DNA of 64,000 bases from Rugalucina vietnamica (taxonomy: Eukaryota > Mollusca > Bivalvia > Lucinida > Lucinidae), in contig OZ024879.1 of the NCBI GenBank assembly GCA_964017185.1, positions 21,889,456-21,953,455 of the forward strand, read 5' to 3'. A program made the position numbers and the translations under genes. The notes beneath the pieces were generated by a model. That model did no database searches. It worked only from the letters and a program-made list of their open reading frames with translations, and had not been told where the DNA came from. Shown piece by piece: positions 57,201 to 64,000 of the stretch (position 1 is the stretch's first letter; every line of letters starts with the position of its first letter).

Positions 57201-60200
57201 GAGAGGATACCTTTGTAATTACCATGTCATCTTCACCAGTCTTTAATAAGAGAAGAAGGATTCGGATACTGGTACAAACTATTGGTGTATTTTTTTTTCG
57301 AAAATAATTAAATTGTTGCATTAGTCATTTTCATTTACAGTCTCAATGTCCCAGTTATGAGAAGGTTCATGTTAACACTTTTCATGTCTATTGTTTATTC
57401 ACCTACTAACGACTTTTCCATAATATTTGGATTTCCGAGTATAAACTCGTGTGCATGCATGTGCTTGACTAATAATAAATGTTGCTTGCTCACTCATCTA
57501 CATTGTATTCACTTTTACCTGCACGTTGGCGACAGTGTAATGTTCTTTTGATTCAGTTATACACCGCTTTAAAGGTTAATTCACTCACGTCGAGACGAGC
57601 CGGTTGGTGCATGCTTGTGTGAAGTCAAGTTCTAACACTACTGTATGTACGTTATACTTTAGAATCTCTGAGTCCTATAGCAGGGGTCCAATAGCAGGAT
57701 TTGAGTGTGATAATTAAAGTGAATGTTGTTAATAAATATGAGGTGTCTAATCTTTATAGGAAAGTAAACAGACACCTTCAGATAAGCCCAGCTCAACACC
57801 TATATTATTTAGTGATGAAGATGAAAAACAGGTAAACGTATATGGTGGCCCAAGTTGAAAAGTTGCTGTCTCTACTCGAAATAGCTCGACTCTAGCTATT
57901 TTCTGCCATAATCTGAATCTGAGACTGACTTCGTATTCATTATCATAAGACTATGTTGATGATAGCCAGGTTATAAAATTCTACTAGGTGTATGCTGACC
58001 GTTCGAAATAAGGTACAAGGAAAATATTTTCATCTCTAGTCCAAGTTTAAATTTGAAATGAACACCTAGCTTCTAGCGTTATCCCTTGTGCAGGGAAACC
58101 AGAATTTCATTCTATGGAATCCTAACTGCCCTTTTGTTATCTGTTTGTTTTCTAAACAAATGCCGAAGGTCACTTGCAAACTCCTCTGCTTTTGCTTGTA
58201 TTCATATTCAACATGCCTTTTATTAATATAATTGTATTTGTATCTGCGCTGTACTGATAAATAGTATATATATGACGCAGTTAGAACTGAGTGACCGCCT
58301 ATTGGGAAATAGCTGATCACTTGGCTTACGATATGTTATCTAAATGGAAGTACCTAATTGTCATGTGAAGTTTTTCCCACCTCGGCTTTTCGTGTGGGAA
58401 TTTCTTTCTGATTGCGCCTTTTCCTGATAATCATGTGCCTATTTGTACCTTTTTATAAGTAAGCATTGGAAGACACAAGATGAGTTATGACTGTGATCTC
58501 TTTCATGAATCTACAGTATGTAATCTTTCTAGGAAAGTGAACAGGATCTCGACCAACCAAGCTCAACTCCAATATTATTTGGCGATGACGAAGACCAAAG
58601 GGTATAAGTATTCAGCCTATCTGCAATAATTGGTGGCTTCCAGTCTACAAATTAGCAAAAATGGCAAAACATTTATTTATTTATTAGAAATTTCTCGACA
58701 CACATATATATACAGACAGTTCAATACATTTGTATTCATACATATAACAGCATTCTAATGTATATATATAAGCATCAAAGGATGGCAAAACATATTACAT
58801 GAACTCTCAGAGTATCCTATACAAGGTGGACAATCATGTGATAAAAACCAATTATTGAGTACTAGTAATTCTGACAGTACCAGTAAGCAAATCAGGCATA
58901 GTTTTAGAGTCTCTTTCGATTGCATCATTTCCTGATCGTTGTCTACTGGTTCTGTTCAAATTACTAGTACAAAATAATTGATTTTAGTCACGTGATTGAC
59001 CACCTTACTATACCACATTAATTTTGTAGGACACCCTATCTTCAAATATTAATTACTGGAAACCAGCAATTAATGCACAGAATCTTTAATTTGTTTCTGG
59101 ACCACTAAGTTCATTCTGATGACAATACGTGTGCCATTCTGCTGTGTGGTGGAAAAGTTAACGCACCGGCACAATTTTACTAGAAATGAGCATTTATGGA
59201 CCTGCGTTAATTTTATAAACGACGGTTTTAATGTCATAGCATAAGACCGGGCATAAGACGGACTGAACATACACGTATAACTGCTAACTTGTTTACATCC
59301 GTGTGTTTGAATAAGTAGACTGCTAACAGTGGCTTATTAACTTCTTGCTTCTGTCATTCTTTAACATAATGCCTTTTTCTCCGCACTAATATTGATATGC
59401 ACCAAACCGCTAGTTTCTTGGAGGGTTTATCAAAGTCATAACCTTATGCTTTTTAAATAGTATTTACGAATGCTGATTATTCTTGTATGGGTAATTTACA
59501 CTTCAAACATGCTGTCTTTACGAAAACTTGTCCATGCATATACAGAGATTTTTCAGCTGTAAATTTCATTAGAAAATTGTTGATATTTTTTATTTTTGCT
59601 TAAAACATCAATTGTGGGTACACGTTAAAATCCGCCTCACCGATGCGGTTCTAACGAGTGCCCACAATATATGTTGGGGCAAAAAAAAAAAAGGAAAAAA
59701 TGTACCGTACACCCCAGCATACCCCAGTTTGCTAGATAGATGTGGGGTGTAATGGGGTATATATTACACGGACATGTTATCCTGACGATTAGATTTTGAC
59801 TTTGACATCCCCTTGATAGTTAGTTTTACTAACATAGTTAGTCTTACTAACAATTAGATATATCTTTTAGTGTAGTTATTCTGCTTTTTAGGAACATGTA
59901 GATCCAGCTGAGCCCACACTATCACCACCACCCATATGTAGTAATTGTAGTAATGCTAGTGCAGATTCGCAGGATACGATGTGGCAGGCTTATATATATG
60001 AAGGCAAAGGGGATTACAACGTTGATGTCGATGTTGAGCGCGAAAATAATGATAGCCTTCACTTTAAACTTGAGACTGTAGAATTAGAAAATGAATCGTT
60101 GAAAGAGATCAACGCAGAATTAGAAAGAGAAATTGAAGATTTGAAAAAAATAAATGCAGATCTCCGAGAAAATGCAGATACTGAATTGTTAAAAGAAAAT

Positions 60201-60287
60201 GCCGCTCTTAAAGAGCGTATTGAGGAACTCGAGTTCCTTTTAAACCTTCATACAAAAAACACACAAGCACAAAACACATCAGATTAA
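57201..60287 (+). CDS. Coiled-coil protein upstream of and in frame with RAG1-like ORF
   Basis: I read four exons, all phase 0: 57201-57271 (5' UTR, then ATG at 57224), 57760-57831, 58533-58601 and 59892-60287. Acceptors are TTTTTCAG, TTTATAG, TTTCTAG and TTTTTAG. Donors are GTACAA, GTAAAC and GTATAA. The predicted protein has 194 residues. A basic start (FNKRRRIRIL) is followed by two related acidic exons (both containing PSSTPILF and an Asp/Glu tail). Next come ICSNCSN and a long leucine-rich coiled coil (ETVELENESLKEINAELERE and on). The TAA at 60285-60287 is followed after nine bases by the RAG1-like ATG in the same frame. The acidic exons look like a duplication of one exon. It may be the N-terminal part of a RAG1-like protein severed by a stop, or a separate cistron. 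Confidence 0.65.
57551..57606. repeat. SINE 3' fragment in intron
   Basis: TGATTCAGTTATACACCGCTTTAAAGGTTAATTCACTCACGTCGAGACGAGCCG matches the 3' end of the SINE at 10493-10735. It is in the first intron of the coiled-coil/RAG1-like locus. Confidence 0.6.
58284..58452 (+). repeat. Penelope-like 3'-end repeat in intron
   Basis: TGAGTGACCGCCTATTGGGAAATAGCTGATCACTTGGCTTACGATATG through CCCACCTCGGCTTTTCGTGTGGGAATTTC to GTGCCTATTTGTACC is an opposite-strand copy of the repeat at 33484-33660. It lies between the two related acidic exons. Confidence 0.75.
59601..59675. repeat. Hairpin repeat, copy 2, in last intron
   Basis: AAAACATCAATTGTGGGTACACGTTAAAATCCGCCTC is answered by a mutated GATGCGGTTCTAACGAGTGCCCACAATATATGTT. 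Same family as 51364-51442. The following CACCCCAGCATACCCCAGTTTGC matches the flank of copy 1. Confidence 0.75.
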
Positions 60288-60296
60288 TTTAATACC

Positions 60297-62408
60297 ATGA
60301 ATACCCATAAGAATAATATACTTTTTATGTGTAGGGTATGTGGTAAGGATAAAATTAAAAAAGGATATCCAGTCTCTGCTTACATGGCAGAGATAATTAC
60401 TGCCTACAAAATTGATATTTCTCTGGACGTGGCTTCCGTACATCCCACGCAAGTATGTCAATCGTGTCGGATGATGTTGTATAGGTTTAGGCGCGAAATA
60501 TCTGACGGCCTCACATCTAAGGTTAAATTAGCACCACTGTTTCCTTTTCAAGAGCATACCGACAATGAACCGTGTAATGTGTGCAACAAAACCAAACGTA
60601 CAGGCAGGCCTCCAAAACGGAATGGCAAAACACATATAATTTGTGATATAGGTGAAGAGAGTGACACCACAGATACTGCAAGTGAGGCCGGTTCTCCCAG
60701 TGCTTCTCACCTCCCAAATAATCAGCCGGGTCCCTCAAGCTCATCCAAGTCAACTTCTTCAAAGAGAAAGCTTGACTATGCAGATGAGCTTGAGGAATCC
60801 TCATCTACTAATACCACCATAATCACGAGCATTGACCTAGACCGGATTAATGAAAAAGCACTGGGAGATATCCTGACTTGCACTATATGCAAAGGTGTCC
60901 CTACTCTGCCAGTGGTTACCACATGCAGCCATATCTACTGCAGGACATGCATATTGGCTTGGTTAGAAACAGCCAGTGCATGTCCTGTATGTAGAACATA
61001 CTTGAATGAACATGACATCGGTCCTCTGAGAGGCCATCTCTCTGTGTTGTTTGACGCACTGACTGTGACATGCTGCAATAAATTAAATGGCTGCAGTGAA
61101 ACGCTTAACCTGAAGAATTTTAATGAACATGAAAAGACTTGCAAATTTGACAAGTACTCGAACTTATTGAAGCCTAAATCAAATGTTGTCAGGGGAGAAA
61201 GTCTTAATAAGATACCAATTTATGATTGTAGTAGAAAATATCTCAAACAAAAAAGGCTTAAAGAGGCATTTACATCATTAACTGAGTTTTGCAGTTCACA
61301 TCATGAAGATGAGACAGACGTTCTGTTTTTCATGTTAAGGCAGAAATTATATGATAAAAACGACGATAGACATCACGCCATAGATTCAATTTGGCAAGGC
61401 AATTCTGTTAAACTTACACCGAATCAGTGCCTCGCGATGCGAATTGACACTCTGCAAAGTAAGCAGCAATACAGGTCACAGTATAACTTTCTGAAAGATA
61501 AGGCACAAAATCCTTTGCAACCACCAAGCTCTCTTGATGCTGTTGAAATGCTACATACACCACCTTCTGTGCGGTACTCAATCGAAGGTTTCGATTATTT
61601 TGACCATTACTATCACACACCAGCGAAAAGACGCAATGAAAATGTAGCTGTTTATGACTCATCACAAATAACTTTCGAACCCATTGATATCCTTGATGAT
61701 TTTAGTGAGAATATGCCTGAGCTAGCTACCCCAAATGTAAAAGGGGTCAGGTGGAGATACCCGGATGCGATCGCGAAAACCCTGTCAGATTTAGAACCTA
61801 TGATATGTAAGGGTTTAGAAAGTAATGGTTACAATATGTACGACCCATCCATCTTGCTCACTACCAGCATAAAAGATGGAGCGGATGGTATGGGCGATGT
61901 ATCCGTACATAAGTCTATTTCTGACAGGTATTTACCCGACAAAGCCTTTCGGTTTTCCTTCTGTGTTTTGAAATGTGAGTTGGTTACTGAAGCTGGTGAA
62001 GCTATTGAAATATTTTGTGAAGAGCGACCAAACTCTGTGCGTACGAATAGACCACTTTTGGAATGCCTATGTGACGAAAATAACCATGCATCCAGCGCGT
62101 TATGTCTATTGCCTATAGAAAATGAAAGAGAATTCTTAAAAAATAAGGTTCTAAAGGTACAAACAGAAAATGGCTGGAGAAGGCATTCACTCAAATTTTT
62201 TAATAGTATGATTGATGAAAAACTAGATAGGAACACCAACCGGTATTTTTTTGACAAACCGCTTTTCGTCAAAGCTAGGACATCTTTCGAAAGCAGCCAG
62301 GGCTTCGCAGTTTGTATATACATGAAGTACCTATCAAGTGGTTCTCTAAAAACTTATTTTGTCTGCCTGTCTTATCTGCAAGTGCCTGAAAAATGGACTA
62401 GAAGTTGA
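60297..62408 (+). CDS. RAG1L: RAG1-like transposase/recombinase, C-terminus not seen
   Basis: RAG1 and its transposon-borne relatives cut DNA at recombination signals or terminal repeats, normally with a RAG2-type partner. This 703-codon frame follows the RAG1 plan. The N-terminal zinc domain has CRVC (12-15), YKIDISLDVASVHPTQVCQSC (37-57) and CNVC (93-96). A low-complexity linker follows. The RING finger has C195, C198, C210, H212, C215, C218, C229 and C232, and the next zinc finger C259-C282. A helical region (about 320-440) has LTPNQCLAMRIDTL, matching the RAG1 dimerisation and DNA-binding segment. The pre-RNase H part is VRWRYPDAIAKTL. Catalytic Asp530 lies in DGMGD and Asp640 in IDEK. 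They are 110 apart, against 108 in vertebrate RAG1. After this the likeness fades and the frame stops at 62408. The last catalytic Glu and the C-terminal zinc residues are absent. They are lost, or in later exons or sequence beyond the window. Confidence 0.93.
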   Translation: MNTHKNNILFMCRVCGKDKIKKGYPVSAYMAEIITAYKIDISLDVASVHPTQVCQSCRMMLYRFRREISDGLTSKVKLAPLFPFQEHTDNEPCNVCNKTKRTGRPPKRNGKTHIICDIGEESDTTDTASEAGSPSASHLPNNQPGPSSSSKSTSSKRKLDYADELEESSSTNTTIITSIDLDRINEKALGDILTCTICKGVPTLPVVTTCSHIYCRTCILAWLETASACPVCRTYLNEHDIGPLRGHLSVLFDALTVTCCNKLNGCSETLNLKNFNEHEKTCKFDKYSNLLKPKSNVVRGESLNKIPIYDCSRKYLKQKRLKEAFTSLTEFCSSHHEDETDVLFFMLRQKLYDKNDDRHHAIDSIWQGNSVKLTPNQCLAMRIDTLQSKQQYRSQYNFLKDKAQNPLQPPSSLDAVEMLHTPPSVRYSIEGFDYFDHYYHTPAKRRNENVAVYDSSQITFEPIDILDDFSENMPELATPNVKGVRWRYPDAIAKTLSDLEPMICKGLESNGYNMYDPSILLTTSIKDGADGMGDVSVHKSISDRYLPDKAFRFSFCVLKCELVTEAGEAIEIFCEERPNSVRTNRPLLECLCDENNHASSALCLLPIENEREFLKNKVLKVQTENGWRRHSLKFFNSMIDEKLDRNTNRYFFDKPLFVKARTSFESSQGFAVCIYMKYLSSGSLKTYFVCLSYLQVPEKWTRS

Positions 62409-62409
62409 C

Positions 62410-62820
62410 TTTCCCATGGGAAAACAGGGGAAAATCATGTTTTCCCATGGGAAATGGCACTTTCCCATGGGAAAACAGGTTGGCCATGGACGAAAACTGG
62501 GCCATGGGCAAAACATATTGGCCATGGGAAAAATGAAAAAAAAATCTTATGGTCAATCAGTTATTAAACACAAAATTATAATCATTGTTGCTTTGGCCAT
62601 AATGGCCACGTATATATTTTGCAGTTATAACTATGTGAAAAAAATAACATTTGGGCCATGGCCGACTAAAAATGGCCATGGCCAGATTTGCCCATGGCCG
62701 ACAAAAAGTGGCCATGGCCATTGTGGTTTTGCCCATGGACAATTCAAATGCTCCCATGGCCAAGTATTTATGGCCATGGCCATTTTAATCACACTCAAGT
62801 GGGCCATGGCCATTTGGATG
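62410..62820. repeat. CCATGG-palindrome cluster
   Basis: About 14 CCATGG sites occur in 400 bp, many extended to longer palindromes such as TTTCCCATGGGAAA and GGCCATGGCC, in two sub-blocks (about 62413-62530 and 62655-62810). A frame open from about 62350 to 62880 passes through the block and encodes repeats of PMGK and GHG. I see no reason to think it is translated. The block begins within five bases of the RAG1-like stop codon. Confidence 0.9.
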
Positions 62821-62889
62821 GACATTCTATGCACCATTGAAAAAGAGAAAAGGTTAAAAATTATAGAAAAGGCAGGTTAAAAGCATTCG

Positions 62890-63780
62890 GTAAGACGGAT
62901 AGATTATGAAAGGTTAAAAATAGTTAAGCAGCTAAAAAATAATTAAGTAGATGCTAAAATCAGCTTTAACAGCTTGGCGTGTCTCGGGCGTGTGACTTAT
63001 ACGTCCCGATTAACTTGATTAAGTTACAGGTGGTTGAATACACTCTGAACGCACAAGTGTATGTTACATGGGAGGCACGCCAGTGTATGTTACATGTGCG
63101 TTCCGATTTCATTAGATGTTGCTTCAGTAGCTTGCCCTATAAGCGTGTGTGAAACACATGTTGAACTTTCGATGCACGTCTGTAGCGCGTGCTAACAGTT
63201 AGCGTGTCTGGGACTTATCACAACCGTCCTCAAAAACTTGGAGATTTTTTATACGTCCGGCACTCGCCTCAGTCACGGGCTAATGTGTAACTGCTAAAGC
63301 GAGTTAAAAGAAATTAATTTTTATACGTCCAAAGTCTTCAGTGTGTTGAGATTTTTCATACGCCCGGCGCGTGTTTGGGTTATACGCTACTATATGACTG
63401 CTGTTTTAGCTAAGGTAGGATAGGGTCCGTCATCTGTCCACCATTTTCACAGATCTTCTCCTTTAAACGTGCTAAAACCACTTTGACAATCAAGGCCATG
63501 TAGCACTTATAGGAAAGGGGAAAGTGTATAAAAATAATCCAGGACAAATGACAAAGGCAATTTCCAGGGCCATATATGGTGAAAACTAAAATCTTCTCCA
63601 GAACCCAAGTCTTATGATCATGAAACTTGTCATGTAGCAGCTGCATCATGGAATACAGAACTAAAATGTGTAAATAAATAATGCACTTTGATGACCAGCC
63701 ATATGAAAATAATCTTCTTCTCTGAAACCACAAGACTCAAAGCTTGTATATTTAGTATGTAGCAATCTTATTTGATGCTT
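62890..63780. other. No gene; TATACGTCC motifs
   Basis: The phrase TTATACGTCC or TTTTATACGTCC occurs near 62997, 63248 and 63320, with a variant CATACGCCC near 63358. CGTGTGT- and GCGTGTCT-rich stretches lie between. No further RAG1-like coding sequence (for example the segment with the last catalytic Glu) was recognised down to 64000. Confidence 0.4.
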
Positions 63781-63786
63781 TACATA

Positions 63787-63812
63787 CCCCCCCCACCCCC
63801 CCCCCCCCCGAT
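63787..63812. repeat. Poly(C) tract
   Basis: Runs of C broken by a single A, followed by GATCATGCCCATGTGG. Strand-asymmetric low-complexity sequence. Confidence 0.9.
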
Positions 63813-64000
63813 CATGCCCATGTGGTTCAAAATGGTCCCACCCAAGGGGAAATAATCTCCTGTATTTATACTACAATGAAGAAAACAATAATATCCAGAA
63901 ACATTCTCTTAACCGTGAGTTTTTCATATTTTGTGTGAAGCAGTGTGAAGTAATCTTCTTTCTAAATTCTGCCACCCATGCCCCTGGGGTCCAAACAGGC

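Noticed and set aside
59892..60287. RAG2-like gene upstream of the RAG1-like frame
   Set aside because: The protein is a charged coiled coil without Kelch or PHD features, and it is on the same strand and in frame with the RAG1-like gene.
62359..62880. A 173-codon open frame through the CCATGG block
   Set aside because: It has no ATG at its start and its residues merely translate the palindromes (PMGK, GHGQ). Only its first part, with ACLICKC, was kept as a possible frameshifted end of the RAG1-like gene.

Overview
This is a window of animal nuclear DNA, A+T-rich, intron-bearing and crowded with transposable elements. No prokaryotic operon, rRNA gene or CRISPR is present. The mix of elements (an I/Nimb-like LINE with RNase H, a Penelope-like reverse transcriptase, a DIRS-like element, a tRNA-derived SINE, long foldback elements) together with a RAG1-like gene suggests a marine or freshwater invertebrate. 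A bivalve mollusc is my best guess, but it is an inference and not a proof.

The most important locus is at the right end. A 703-codon open frame (60297-62408, +) is an unmistakable RAG1 homologue. It has the RAG1 N-terminal zinc domain, RING finger and adjoining zinc finger, the dimerisation/DNA-binding region, the pre-RNase H region, and two of the three catalytic acids (Asp530 in DGMGD, Asp640 in IDEK). Upstream on the same strand are four phase-0 exons (57224-60287) encoding an acidic, coiled-coil protein. It ends in a single stop codon, in frame with and 9 bp before the RAG1-like ATG. The RAG1-like frame ends just as a block of CCATGG palindromes begins. The third catalytic residue is not seen, and no RAG2-like gene is visible.

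Layout. 1-3400: no recognisable gene. 3401-8707: partial host-like exons on the minus strand (a THAP-domain exon, an unidentified exon, two exons of a ZNF862/hAT-type gene). 9666-11026: the last three exons of a mucin-like single-pass membrane protein, with a SINE in its last intron. 13272-28616: two head-to-head copies of one LINE family. The left copy is interrupted by a 3.28-kb foldback element with a 3-bp target duplication. The right copy carries a 1.7-kb internal tandem duplication and a mosaic ORF1. 28857-29201: a P-loop NTPase gene cut off by a repeat. 29863-42560: tandem repeats, Penelope-like fragments and their repeated 3' ends, a broken Cys-rich gene, a coiled-coil pseudogene, a segmental duplication and a Ulp1-like protease remnant. 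45472-47417: a DIRS-like remnant between direct repeats. 48897-49830: a minisatellite. 49853-54195: a 4.3-kb inverted-repeat element without a visible transposase. 57201-62408: the RAG1-like locus. 62410-64000: CCATGG block and low-complexity sequence.

Most protein genes here belong to mobile elements or are fragments of genes with exons outside the window. Exon joins were read by eye from GT/AG signals and reading phase. Family assignments come from recognising motifs, not from a search.
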